Below, in pieces: positions 12,501-23,125 of a DNA stretch of 64,000 nucleotides. Position 1 is the stretch's first letter; every line of letters starts with the position of its first letter. The translations under genes and the position numbers were made by a program. A model generated the notes under the pieces. The model saw only the letters and a program-made list of their open reading frames with translations, made no database searches and had not been told where the DNA came from. The DNA lies in assembly GCF_000764305.2 (NCBI RefSeq), contig NW_025936040.1, forward strand, positions 116,634 through 180,633, written 5' to 3'. Source of the stretch: Hyalella azteca (taxonomy: Eukaryota > Arthropoda > Malacostraca > Amphipoda > Hyalellidae).

Positions 12501-15500
12501 AATCTGGTATGTGGGGCCAAGTGGTATCAACCCAGTACCCTGGAACTCAGTCATACCCACCCTCGGATGAAACAACAACCATACCTACCACCATCGTCTC
12601 CACCACACGGCAGCCTACCACCACTTTGCCTGAAAGTAAGCATCCTTTCAGTTAACTGGAGTTTAATGCTTAACTATAAATTATTAACTCGTTAGTAATA
12701 TTATTTTATAAATAAACAAATAATTTAGCTCCCGGTGGGAGATAAAAACGCATTCCAGTATCTTTGCGAACGCAGCCTGTGATTTCCCACTAAGAAACTT
12801 CATATTACAATTATTGAATTAATTCCAGAGGTAATATAAAGCGGTTTTTTCCTTACATTGTATTTTCACCTGAAAAACTTTTATAGGAGCGCGCAGGAAA
12901 TATCAGTCGGTTTCATATCACAAATTCAACTATTCAGTAACATTTTTAGATGTATAGAAGAGCATTACATTTTACGATAACTTGGTTACTAAATATTGGG
13001 TCCAAGCATTCTGAACCGATGAACTATAGTTAAATTACTGAAAAAGAGAATTGGTTTTAATCACAATCTTGTCGCCCAATTTTTTTAATTGCTCATTGTT
13101 CAGTTAAATTTTCATTCTTTATTGTTTGACATTTGAAATATTCACTGTCCTATGATATTTTTCATTCATTTAATTGTTCTTCCTACTAACGCTGTTTAAC
13201 AAATATTCATTAATACATTAAACCTTCTATATTAACTTCATACTTATTTTACCCTTTGGTTTGGTTGAAAATAATAAATCTATGTCACCGATTCGAATGA
13301 AAAAACTAATTTTCACGGTCTATTCATCGACTTTTATTGTTAAAAACTCGTTGAATTACACATTAGTTCCGTAAGTTTGAATTTATAATGCTTCCATAGT
13401 CACTGTGTATTTAAACATGGCAGTCAAATGCCGCTGAGTTTTGTTACGTGTTGATCGATAATGAAACTTCAATAGAATATCCTCATTTTTTTTCATATAT
13501 GTAAAATCAGCAGCAATTTACTTCAATTCTTAATATTGCCCGAGTAGATATACTGGCCCGGATGTTATCAGGAATTGAAGTAGACAAAAATTTTAATGTA
13601 CATAGGTCCACATTTGACAGCGAACTAAGAAGTTATAAATAAGATACGTGTTTTTTCATATTAAGTATTATATGATATACTTTTAGTTGCTCAGACTAAA
13701 GTGATGAATGATATAGTATTACTTTTAAGATCGATTAACGATTGATATACAATATATTGTTCACATTATGTAATAACTGATATATGTTTTATGTTACGTT
13801 TAATGTAAATATGTGTATTGTTAATAACTCATATACGTGGTATTGTTCAGAATAAATAATAAACGATATGTGTGTGGTTCGTTTTCGGATGAAGTAATTA
13901 ACTAAACACTAATTATTATACAGAATATTGCCAAGTGGATCGTGATTCTAGAAGCCACATCCTTGAAGAAGGCAAAAGCATCAGGGTGAGTAACTTGAGT
14001 TTCATATAAATTTGTAGAGTTATTGAATATTTACGTCTTCATTTAAAGTTGATGTCAACTCTCGTTTTATCGAACAACCATTCTTGAAGTCGAATGATCA
14101 GTGCAGACTTTGAATGTTTATTCAGGATTTTTTATATTCATTCACAATGTCGAATAACCGTTATCGATTTTGAATAAATCTAATCATTCTCAGTTTTAAA
14201 TACTCTTCTTTTGAAATTGCACAATCAATTCACGTCGTATAATAATTCTAAATCGATAATAATTCTTCCAGTGGTCAATTACACCCATCTCGTCACCGAA
14301 ATACCATTATTCTCACTCGCCTTATTCATCATCATCATCATCTCTTCATCATTAATGGACAATGAGCGTGCATGACATGTTTTGTTCACCACAGCTGTAC
14401 CCGGACGGCAACAAGGACTGCTCAGAGCTCTGCTCCTGCGACTACGGACTCAAGACGCTCTGCACGGTGAGCTGACATCTTCCTTTTTCCTTCCTTAATA
14501 ACCCAATCTATATAAATGGGTGAGAAATTAATTTTAATTCGTTCTTTCGCTTTTCAAGTAACCCTCTTTTTTTATTAACCCATAAATAAAGTTTTCTCGA
14601 TGTCGTTAATAACCCATATCCATGTGAGGCTCTCAACAAACCCATTTAAATATGAATTTCTTGCAGGTTTTCATCAGCCAATGTTCATTATGGCCATATA
14701 ACGTAACTCTTTTCTCCATTTCCAAAGATATTTATTCTATTTTCTCTGAACACGTTGGGATCACCCACTCTTGTGTTCCTTCCTATGTTAATTTCAATGA
14801 ATTGCAACAATTGGTTAACCTTTTTCTATATTATAATCCCAAAAACACATAAAGCCATTTATGTTTTCTCGGTGTGGGGTCAGGTTTTGAAGTGCGTAGA
14901 GGAGCGGCCCTGCGAGGCCAAGTTCGCGCTGTTCCACCACAACGCGCCGGCCTTCCAAGCCTACCGCGGCCGCTGCGTCTGCTACTCCGGCGACTTCATT
15001 TGCATGCGGCCTCCGCCGGGTTAGTTGCCATAATTTTACTCTATTATAATTTTATAATAGAGTATTACAATGTTGTAATGTATTATAATGTATTAAAGTA
15101 ATGTATCATAATGTTGTTACGTATTGTATGAGTGTTTATGGCTTATACGGTATGTTTATTCATCGAGCGAAGCAATCGAAAAATACAATGTTAATGTAAC
15201 TCGGCGAAAATGACTTGGATTAAGAAATCAATACTTTCTTGATCGAATTTTGTTAACATGTAATAGAAACTGCAATCTTCTTCGAGGGTTTTGGTTGTCC
15301 TCAATATGAGCATCAAGTGAGATCAGAACGAAGACCCAGTCTAGTCTTGAGAGCAAACAAATAAATGCACAATAATCAGAATTTCCAAGAATCTTAATGC
15401 ACAAAAGTGTACAAGAATCTTAATGCACAAAGGTACAAAATTTGTAAATTGAGACGGCCTTGACGTATAAATTTCAATAAAAGAATGCTGACTGGATTTA

Positions 15501-18500
15501 TACTCGTATATTTGCATGGCTGCACGGGGCAAACAGCCCCGTGTATAAGCACCTAAAAGGTAGACTGTAAAACGAAAATTACAACTTGGAAATGGAGACG
15601 ACGAGATTGTAAGAACCCTCCCCTTCCTTTCCCATCCCAGCGCAGGCACGATGTATGGTGGCAAACGTAATCTCCAGTGCATATTCTGGGTACCTGAATT
15701 GCACAGGGTTTAAAAAATGATACATGAAAGTGCAACTGAGTTGCGGTTACAGAGTTGCTTGGAAGACTGGATGGCTTGGGCTCTAGAGACAAGCTGGTCT
15801 TTCGTTAGCAGCTGGTCACTTGCCATCATCTGGGCTCCAGTTGTGAGCTGGGTCTTCATTATATTATCAGGCTCACCATTTTTGTTTCCTCTGTCCCTGT
15901 GGCTTTTTTCAGCACTCGCGGCACGCTCCAAGCGGCCATCGCTCTACGGCAGCACCAAGTTTTTTATTCGATTTCTTGCACACGGAGGAGCTACAGCGCT
16001 TCTTTTTTGTGCACGAAATTCACTTATTTATACACACGGTACAATAATATTGAATAAGAGTTGACGTACAATAATTAATTATTTTAAAACGATTGCATAG
16101 GATAATAGAACCAGGAGGCAGCATGAAGACGTCCGAGTATTAAATAGGAGACTATACGTATCATTGTTGCTGGTAGAGGTGAGATAAGTAAAGTGGTAAA
16201 AAGTTATTTCTTTCGCAGGAAATACAATGACTTACTTCTTCGCTACAATGGTAGAAATGAGTCTGCCAGTCTGCCATAATGACTCTTTACACGCAAGCCG
16301 CTCGAGTTTTCTAAGCGTATATAAAATATACACTCTGAATTTACTGAAAATTGTTTTTTAAATTAGAGTATAGAAATTTTAGGTGTTTCAAAGAAATTTA
16401 TGGACCGATTTCTGCCGTCTGATTAGTTAGAATACAAGCCACGATTGGGTTGAATGAGAAAGCAGGACAAAAATATGCATTTCTTGATTTACTTTATAGC
16501 CCGAATTAATTATGCAGAGCTACGTAAGTGTCACTTGGGAATCAGTGATATAACCAGCATTACAATGCATAAATCTCCCAATTGAATAATATTCTAAGCG
16601 CTTCTGGATTGTGCAATAAAAATGTACATGGATCATAGAGTTCAATATAATCCCAGAAGTTAGTGAATTCAAAATTAATAGGGGCATTTGCGTACGCAGA
16701 GGATCACTCGCTGCCGCCATGACGAAGCAACATTGCGCGTCCGCCATGTCCTAAAGTCATTTCTTTTGACACAGCAATATTGTTTCATTTGTCACGTCCT
16801 AAAGTCATCCTCGTGTAATACCGCCATATTGTTTCATTTGTCACGTCCTTAATATTCTTTTATTCACTACGTCCTAAAGTCCTCGTATCTTTCGGCCAGA
16901 GGAGTACTCGCTGCCCCCGGGGCTGTTCCTGCTGCTGGGGTTCAGCCGGGAGGAGGAGGCGCTGCTCAGGAACGTCACGCAGGAGGGCGCCATCGATGCC
17001 CTGCAGGACCTCAGGGAGCTCCTGCGCACCACCTCCCGAGCCATGGGCGTGAGTCACGCATTAACTGCTTAACGGATATTATTGCCGCTTAGTTTTATGT
17101 AACTAACAATTTTGTGTGCAAAGTTTTGTACAATGCTATAATTTTGTGTGTAAAATTTTGTATAATGCTACAATTTTGTGTGTAAAATTTTGTATATGCT
17201 ATAATTTTGTGTGTAAAGTTGTCTTAATAATGCTTAGAATAAGTTACTTGATGGCTTAGATACTCAATTTCTACATTGCGGTAACAACTGCAGAGTGATT
17301 CACGGAAACTTCTTGATTTTAAAGCTCAATAGAAAAAGAACTATTAAATATATCATTACTAAATGAATTATATTGAAAAGTAAATGACCTACATTTTTGC
17401 ATCATTTAGTTTTAAAGATGACGTCCGACCAAAGACGGCCCAATATTCAATGCATTCAGTTAATCGATTTTTTAATTTCCTTTCAACTCGATGAAACATA
17501 TTGACGGATATGTTGGCGATGGCTTAGCAAATGCTGTTCTTCAAATGAGGTAGGGTCCTGTGACAGTCATTGTAGATATTATTTGATTTAAGATAACCCC
17601 ATGAAAAATAACAAGGAGTCAAATCAGAACCCGATCAGGATCGGAGCCGATCAGGAACACAACCTAAAGGTTGAAAACTGAACCGTGTGCGGCATGCTCG
17701 TTGAGTAGCGATAATGGAACGGCCATTAGAAAAGTACGCCTTGACAGCAAATACACGCTGCTCTCTTGTCCAATGCATAGTGGCAACTGACTAGGTAGGA
17801 CACGACACAATAACTTCATGACCTTGCCCTTCATATGAAATACTCCTCTATCTTTTTCTTACATCTGGCTGCTAGGCGTGGAATACAAAATAGGAAGTTT
17901 CCGTGAATCGCCCTGTACATGGCAGTTGGAATCCTTAATGGCTTAGCTAAATAAATTCTTCACTACTTGTTAGTTTTGCTTTTCGAATGAAAAGTTACAT
18001 GACAGTTGGTATCACATACCTACTTCATCACATAACTGCGAAGCATCAAAGCTATTTTCACCGTCGTAATTGAAATAAACTGCGTTTAATTTTCACATTA
18101 CTCATTACTGTGATTCGCTCACTTTTATCTAATCTGTCCCTTATACTCGCGGAACATTTTCATATTTCATTTCCTTTCCAAGTTATTTAGTTCTCCAGTC
18201 ACTATTAAGCCTAGGTTGTTTTAAATTTTAATAATATTCTCATGTAATTTTAGTTTTATATGTCGTTAATGAAAGCTACCATGTCTTAAATTCTATTTAT
18301 CTTCTCAAGTTATTTATTTCTCCAGTCGAATATAAATCTTTTGGCATACAATTAATTTAAATCACTTCATTAAGCCAGGGTTGCATTTTTTTGTTGGCAG
18401 GATGAGTGTTTCCTGGAACTGTACGCGAACACGTCGGACAACCTGGTGCTGCAGGTGCGACACCTGCGACTGTACTCTCGTAACCCCCCCAACGAGACCT

Positions 18501-20271
18501 ACACGCTGCTCATGCTGCAGCAAGAACGGGTTAGTGCGTGCTATAGTACTTTAAGTTATACTGTGTCGGGTACTATACGGGGTACTATACGTTATAGCGT
18601 GTCGGGAGCTATACGGGTACTATACGTTTTACTGTGTCAGTACTATACGGGAACCTGTACGACACTATTGTGTCGGGTACTATACGGGTCACTATATAAC
18701 GTTTTACAGAGTTGGGTACTTTACAGGGTACTATACAACGCTTTACAGTGTCAGGTACTATACGGGGTAATATACAACGCTTTACAGTGTCGGGTACTGT
18801 ACGGGGTACTATGCAGCGCTTTAAAATGTCGGGTGCCGTACGTTAAACTGTACGACACTATTGTGTCGGGTACCATACCGGGCATTATACGACGTTATAC
18901 AGTGTCGGGTATCATTACTGGGAACTATACGATGCTATTGTGTTGAATACTATACGGGGTGCTATACGACACTAGAGTGTCGGGTACTATACGGGGTACC
19001 GTACGACACTATACAGTGTCGGTTACTATTCGAGTATATCAGGGTAGATAATGAGACTTTATTTTTATACCAATAATGTTTTTTTTTTTCAAGGGCAATG
19101 CAATTTTTTGTCCTTGTTTAAGATCCTAGTCTGTTTTATGGTCAGAGTTTGCTCAGTGCCCGGCATAGAGGCCAAATGGTGGTCTTTTTCCGGCAAAATT
19201 CGACGAAATGAGCCTTTTTACATCCAGTTGGCACGCAAAATCTATAATGCTCTTAATCTTTTTGTTTTTAGAGGTATAAAACAAGCCTAAAAATTGAATT
19301 GTTACATCGCAAATAACACATTTATTAATGAATCATAAATTGTAGCCAGTTTTGGCCTTTTTTGTGAGCGGTTTTGGCCGTATTTCCTTCCCAACATCCA
19401 GCTACCCTGCACTGCAGTGCGCCATACGCGGCTCTCAGAGAAATGAATGAGACTTTGTCCAAATAGCGATGAACTTTTAACCCTTGGGTAGATCATCCTG
19501 ACCCACTTTGGCCCGGCAAGGAGGCGTGTCAGTGCTGCTTGCAGGAAGTGTGTCACTATTTAGACATTCATGTGAGCCATTCATTTATGTGAGTGCTGTG
19601 ACGCCAGACTTATTTATCATAGTAAATCAGTTCATTTCTGATAGCTAGTCTGTATTTTTGTTGTATGTTTAAATGTAAGTGTATTTTATCAGTTTCTCAA
19701 AAAATATTTTTATGTTATTTCTTATCAATATAATAATTTTTCTGAACAGCGATAAACTTCACAACAAATCATTAATACCTTGAAGTCTCCAGTCTGAATT
19801 TTATTGGACTATATTTTACTAGAAAGCGATTAGGTTTGAACTGGTTAACGGCCAAATAAATACTTTTGCTCATTTGTAAAACATCAAGAATTTTATAGTT
19901 TTTCAAACAAGCGCACTAACGTTTCCTGTCAAAAATTGGCCTACTCAAAATAAAAAAGCGCTTTTTTTTATTTCTATAATAAAATGTATTAACAAAAATT
20001 CACGAGGTATTTTTCATTTTACCAGAAAAAATGCGAGCCGCCAGCCTCGGCCATCGCGAGGCAAATAAACGACAGAGACGAGGACATTCACCACCACGTC
20101 GGTCTGTCTCTCTTCGTCTTGGCCGAGGTGACAGACAACGTACCTAACGCCATCAGGTCTACAGCCTCACACGTCACCTCTCACGTCCTCTTGTTTTTGT
20201 CTACCTCGGCTGCGAACATATTTATTCTGATGAACTACTTAACTTATCATATATATGATCATTTTCGATAA
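9461..20271 (+). CDS. GDNF-receptor-like (Gfrl-like) secreted/membrane-anchored protein, 9 exons, 5' end missing
   Basis: Nine exons join with consistent phases: 9461-9553, 11647-11810, 12149-12635, 13924-13985, 14395-14466, 14884-15019, 16900-17048, 18401-18529 and 20026-20271. They give about 512 codons without an internal stop. In order the protein has: a charged N-terminal part; an Asp/Arg-rich region ending in a Thr/Pro-rich linker (exon 3); a compact cysteine-rich module (exons 4-6, motifs CSELCSC, CVEERPC, GRCVCYSGDFICMRP); then a cysteine-poor domain (exons 7-9) with N-glycosylation sequons NVT, NTS and NET. The last exon ends in a hydrophobic tail, which could be a GPI signal or membrane segment. 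The cysteine module followed by an 'EYSLPPGLFLLLGFS' segment reminds me of the insect Gfrl family of GDNF-receptor-like surface proteins. That naming is from memory of the family and unverified. The first exon starts in phase 2, so upstream exons must exist. A VWC-like extracellular protein is the main alternative. Confidence 0.8.
11077..11246. repeat. 38-bp tandem repeat, about 4.5 copies, in intron
   Basis: The unit begins AGTACAATGTGTAGTGTACG. One copy has an internal deletion (11159-11180). It lies in the first visible intron of the Gfrl-like gene. Confidence 0.9.
11647..11810 (+). CDS. Gfrl-like gene, second visible exon
   Basis: The acceptor is AACCAG (11641-11646). An earlier AG at 11634 is excluded because an in-frame TAA lies at 11637. 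The exon reads EKSINWILDSLTSPDHP..., is Ser/Pro/Asp-rich, and ends at codon AGA before GTGAGT. The antisense open frame over it is a shadow. Confidence 0.8.
12149..12635 (+). CDS. Gfrl-like gene, large Asp/Arg-rich exon with Thr/Pro linker
   Basis: The acceptor follows a pyrimidine tract (CTACCTCTCAG). The exon has 162 codons plus one base and the donor is GTAAGC. It is rich in D, R and G, contains no cysteine, and closes with a Thr/Pro-rich mucin-like linker (TTTIPTTIVSTTRQPTTT). It probably forms an extended, O-glycosylated spacer ahead of the cysteine-rich module. Antisense frames here are shadows. Confidence 0.85.
13924..13985 (+). CDS. Gfrl-like gene, small exon opening the cysteine-rich module
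   Basis: The acceptor TTATACAG is followed by a phase-1 join (A+AA = Lys) and then YCQVDRDSRSHILEEGKSIR. The donor GTGAGT follows a complete AGG codon. The first cysteine of the module is here. Confidence 0.8.
14395..14466 (+). CDS. Gfrl-like gene, cysteine-rich exon
   Basis: The 24-codon exon lies between TTCACCACAG and GTGAGC and reads LYPDGNKDCSELCSCDYGLK... It has four cysteines, in the C-x3-C-x-C spacing and near the end. The sequence is GC-rich compared with the flanking introns, which is typical of the coding exons of this gene. Confidence 0.85.
14884..15019 (+). CDS. Gfrl-like gene, core cysteine exon
   Basis: The exon lies between GGGGTCAG and the donor GTTAGT. It is 45 codons plus one base: VLKCVEERPCEAKFALFHHN... 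then AYRGRCVCYSGDFICMRPPP. The paired C-x-C and the FICMRP motif are the strongest family signature in the window. It is strongly GC-rich. Confidence 0.87.
15523..15543. repeat. GC-rich 8-bp hairpin, 5-base loop
   Basis: CACGGGGC-AAACA-GCCCCGTG lies in intron 6 of the Gfrl-like gene. No T-run follows. Confidence 0.85.
16744..16885. repeat. 48-bp tandem repeat abutting a splice acceptor
   Basis: GTCCTAAAGTCAT recurs at about 16748, 16796 and 16871, with a shared ATTGTTTCATTTGTCACGTC segment. The array ends about 14 bp from the acceptor of exon 16900-17048. Confidence 0.8.
16900..17048 (+). CDS. Gfrl-like gene, exon after the cysteine module
   Basis: The phase-1 join completes GAG. The exon reads EEYSLPPGLFLLLGFSREEE... 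with one N-glycosylation sequon (NVT). The acceptor is TTTCGGCCAG and the donor GTGAGT. A 48-bp tandem repeat ends about 14 bp before the exon, so the polypyrimidine region of this intron lies partly inside repeat sequence. Confidence 0.85.
17108..17218. repeat. about 31-bp AT-rich tandem repeat, 3.5 copies
   Basis: The unit is around ATAATTTTGTGTGTAAAATT. It lies in intron 7 of the Gfrl-like gene, just after the donor. Confidence 0.85.
17291..17915 (-). mobile_element. internally deleted mariner/IS630-type transposon with DUF4817-like N terminus
   Basis: Terminal inverted repeats of 22 bp (core GATTCACGGAAACTTC; 20 of 22 match) lie at 17291-17312 and 17894-17915. On the minus strand, 17778-17648 encodes the familiar HTH start 'WTREQRVFAVKAYFSNGRS'. 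Then 17628 to about 17395, in another frame, encodes a degraded transposase C terminus (DLTPxxFSWGYLKS ... RLTECIEYW). Most of the catalytic DDE domain is missing and there is an internal stop. The junction carries a direct repeat CCGATCAGGA (17631 and 17648), consistent with a deletion scar. It sits in intron 7 of the Gfrl-like gene, antisense. No clean target duplication was seen. Confidence 0.85.
18401..18529 (+). CDS. Gfrl-like gene, penultimate exon
   Basis: The exon has 43 codons between TTTTTTGTTGGCAG and the donor GTTAGT. It reads DECFLELYANTSDNLVLQVR... with sequons NTS and NET. Immediately after the donor begins a diverged array of GTACTATACGG-type repeats. Open frames that run from the exon into that array are artefacts. 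Confidence 0.85.
18538..19035. repeat. diverged minisatellite of GTGTCGGGTACTATACGG type
   Basis: It begins within 10 bp of the donor at 18529 and continues for about 500 bp with units of about 36-40 bp. Open frames through it (repeated SGTIRG-like peptides) are artefacts. Confidence 0.85.
19431..19596 (+). mobile_element. MITE family A, copy 5, in intron 8 of the Gfrl-like gene
   Basis: The left end CTCTCAGAGAAATGAATGAG, then ACTTTGTCCAAATAGCGATG, and the core CATCCTGACCCACTTTGGCC are present. The right end reads, on the other strand, CACTCACATAAATGAATGGC, an inverted copy of the start. Confidence 0.75.
20026..20271 (+). CDS. Gfrl-like gene, putative terminal exon with hydrophobic tail
   Basis: The acceptor is TTTTCATTTTACCAG. 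The exon reads KKCEPPASAIARQINDRDED... then SLFVLAEV, and an AT-rich hydrophobic stretch (SHVLLFLST, NIFILMNYLTYHI) to TAA at 20269. The tail could serve as a GPI-attachment signal or single membrane span. Alternatively the exon is spliced earlier, for example at weak GT sites after GCCGAG or ATCAG, and the tail is intron read-through. The first 40 codons are well supported; the tail less so. Confidence 0.7.
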   Translation, partial: KKCEPPASAIARQINDRDEDIHHHVGLSLFVLAEVTDNVPNAIRSTASHVTSHVLLFLSTSAANIFILMNYLTYHIYDHFR

Positions 20272-20546
20272 TTGTACATGAAGTTTAACTGTCCAGTCCC
20301 GGTAAGCCAATTTCACGCTACGAAAAATGAACAGGTTATGTTCTTCAAATAGCGGCATACTTCCTTTTCACTTTAGGTAGTGAACTGACTGACTAACTTA
20401 GCTGGGTTAGAATTTCCCATACAAGTGCAAAATAGGCATCGCTATATAGACGAAATAGCGTACTAATTTTTCTTCTTATAATACACTATAAATGTAGTCA
20501 TATTTTACAGCATTTCTTAGCAGTGAATGACACTACAAGACAAATT

Positions 20547-20552
20547 AATAAA
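20547..20552 (+). terminator. candidate polyadenylation signal of the Gfrl-like gene
   Basis: This is the first clear AATAAA downstream of the putative stop codon, about 275 bp beyond it. The assignment rests only on position. Confidence 0.35.
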
Positions 20553-20887
20553 AATATATTATGAACACACAATTTTGTAAACGGTAAGCCCCAATCATCG
20601 ATACCAAACATTTAAATCTGATGCTCAAATGCGGATACGGCACAAATGAAACAGTCCACAAATAAGGAATTCCTGAAGGTTCTTGAGCATATGAAGAAAT
20701 TTTGCTCCGGAAACTACGAACTATAGGCTCCTTAACAATCACGCGAATCCCTGAGGCGACAGGGGCCTCCTTTGTCTTATAATATTTTCGCAGCAGTTCC
20801 AAAGCTAATATTGCCGGGCAGAACTATCATTCTTGCTGCTAATATTGCCGAGGAGAACTAATTTTGCTACTGCTGGTAGTGTAGAGG

Positions 20888-21067
20888 CCCTCATTATTGT
20901 TTCTGACCTCATTATTGGCACTCATTATGTTTCTGTCCTCATTATTGGCACTCATTATGTTTCTGTCCTCATTATTGGCACTCATTATGTTTCTGTCCTC
21001 ATTATTTTCACTCATTATTTTTCTGACCTCATTATTGGCACTCATTATGTTTCTGTCCTCATTATTG
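20888..21067. repeat. 30-bp tandem repeat, 6 copies
   Basis: The unit is near CTCATTATTGGCACTCATTA. Reading frames are open on both strands only because the unit length is a multiple of three. Confidence 0.92.
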
Positions 21068-23002
21068 ATTAGTAAATTTAATTTTTCCGCTGTTAACATT
21101 GCCGAGCAAAACTAGCTAATGCATTTAATATTGTCCAGCAATTACATTATGTAGCAAACCTCGCATTTCTGCTGTTTGCATTACCGAAATGAACCGTCAT
21201 TGTTACCGTTAATATTAACGAACAAAACTATCATTTCTGGAGTAAATTTAGCCGAGCATTACAAACATTTCTGCTGCTAATATTGCCTAACATGACTGGC
21301 ATTTCTGCAGAAAATATTATCGGTCTAGGCTTGTCAGTGGCGGCGATCTAAATCTGGAACTTTGTGCAGAAGAAGGCCTATGTCAACACGAGGAAGGCCT
21401 TAGTAACGAGAACTGCCTTTGCCACAATAGACAATTACTGTCAAAATCTATGTTGACATTCTGTGTACTTCAGGCAAAAAAAGTACGCGTTATTTTGAGC
21501 AGTGACATTACCAATGAATATTCAGCTTGTATTGTCCTATTGTTTGTGAAGCAATGGTGAGTTTATTGGACAATTTCTGGGTTCTATCTATTTAATTGAC
21601 TTCAAACTGTATGCAATGTAGAAGATTACGAAGACTTCTGCAAGTGCGAAAAAATTTATGGTTTCTATTTTAATTTTGCATCACTTTCCAGAGTTTATAT
21701 CTATGTTTATGAAGTTCATTAATTACGATTGATTATCACATACTGCATTTACGGTTGCCTTACATTAAAGCGGTATAAGTCTATCAGGGAGGCTACAGTC
21801 ACTAATCAACAAAATTAATTCCTGGTTAACTTGCGATTTAAGCAAATTTGAAGATAAAACTGCACGAGCTTGTAGGCTACGTGGATAAACGCGGACTATA
21901 ATTTATATGGCATCAACTATTAAAAATTATACAAACAATCAATCACCATGAACCGTTTCTTTCTCTAAGTACATTCTAACTCAAAAGAAAACCCCAGATT
22001 TGCACTAGGAGTTCATTAAATTTTTCAAAAGCGTGTTGAGCAAAAACAATAACTCAATGGTTGTTGTGTTTTCCGAAAGCTTATACCCTTTACTGCATAC
22101 AAAGTGGTTCTAATTTGTTTTTCTTAAAATATTCCACACATCTGTGGTAACAATCTCCAATCATTTCATTAATAGGTTGAGACGCAATTAGTACTAGTCG
22201 AGCAAGAATAAATTAATTTACTGGAGAATCACGAGTAATTAACGCAGACATTTTAATTCTAATTTAAAACTTCTTCCATAATAATTATTAATCGTATTTT
22301 TGTGATTATTGAAACCGTGATTCTTCATGTATCATTCATTCTTCGTTTTAGTCTGGCCCTACGCCCATATTAGTTCGACTTCTCGCTTATGTATTCCTTC
22401 AACGATAATTTTAAGAAAACGGAAAGGCAATCGCCACGTTTTCAACACCTGCAGACGTTCTCGTTGCCAAACTAGAACAAATTTGGTCTGTTCCTGTTGA
22501 TGCTATTTAATAATGATGGTCATGTTCATTGTTGCGCCATTTTTATCAATCTTATTCATGTAGAATTTTACTAGCATCTACTTTACATGATTTATTGTTC
22601 ACAATCAACACTATTCCCACGTTCTTAGGTGCAACACTCAACACTTCGATTTGTCAGGTACTTGGGCAGGTCCCTGGAGGCTCAAGGAACTAAAACCTCC
22701 GCTAAAGCATTAACTGTGAAAGCCTCGAACTTCTGGCCTCCGTGCTGGATCCTTTGAAGGTTTAAGCTAAAGCTTCTCTCAAACCTACAGCATTAGGTGG
22801 CTCTCGCTCACTTGCAATCGCGTCATGGTTACCAGCTTAGACAGTAAAACTTTGTTGCAGTGTCTAGAAATGTAATTCGGAATCAGGAAAAGCTGGCATG
22901 ATGTGGTTTCGCTTTTGAGGATAATATCTTTTCGTCTGGCACTGCTAGATTCAAAGGGTGCATGTCGCACAATCAACTTATAATTCAATAGGCTAGTAGA
23001 GT

Positions 23003-23125
23003 TGTCAATGTATGTACATGCATAATATGTCGGAGAAATGTGGAGAGTTTGTCAGACTGTACACAAAATATTAATGATTGATTTATATTCAACTTTAACC
23101 AAGTTAATTAGTTAACTACATTAAC
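23003..23125 (+). repeat. dispersed repeat family C, copy 1
   Basis: The segment shares CATGCATAATATGTC, GAGTTTGTC, TGTACACAAAAT and TGATTGATTTATATTCAACT, in order and spacing, with 29988-30105. Its class is unknown. Confidence 0.7.

Noticed and set aside
18446..18946. 166-codon plus-strand frame
   Set aside because: Starts in the wrong frame of a real exon and runs through its donor into a tandem array.
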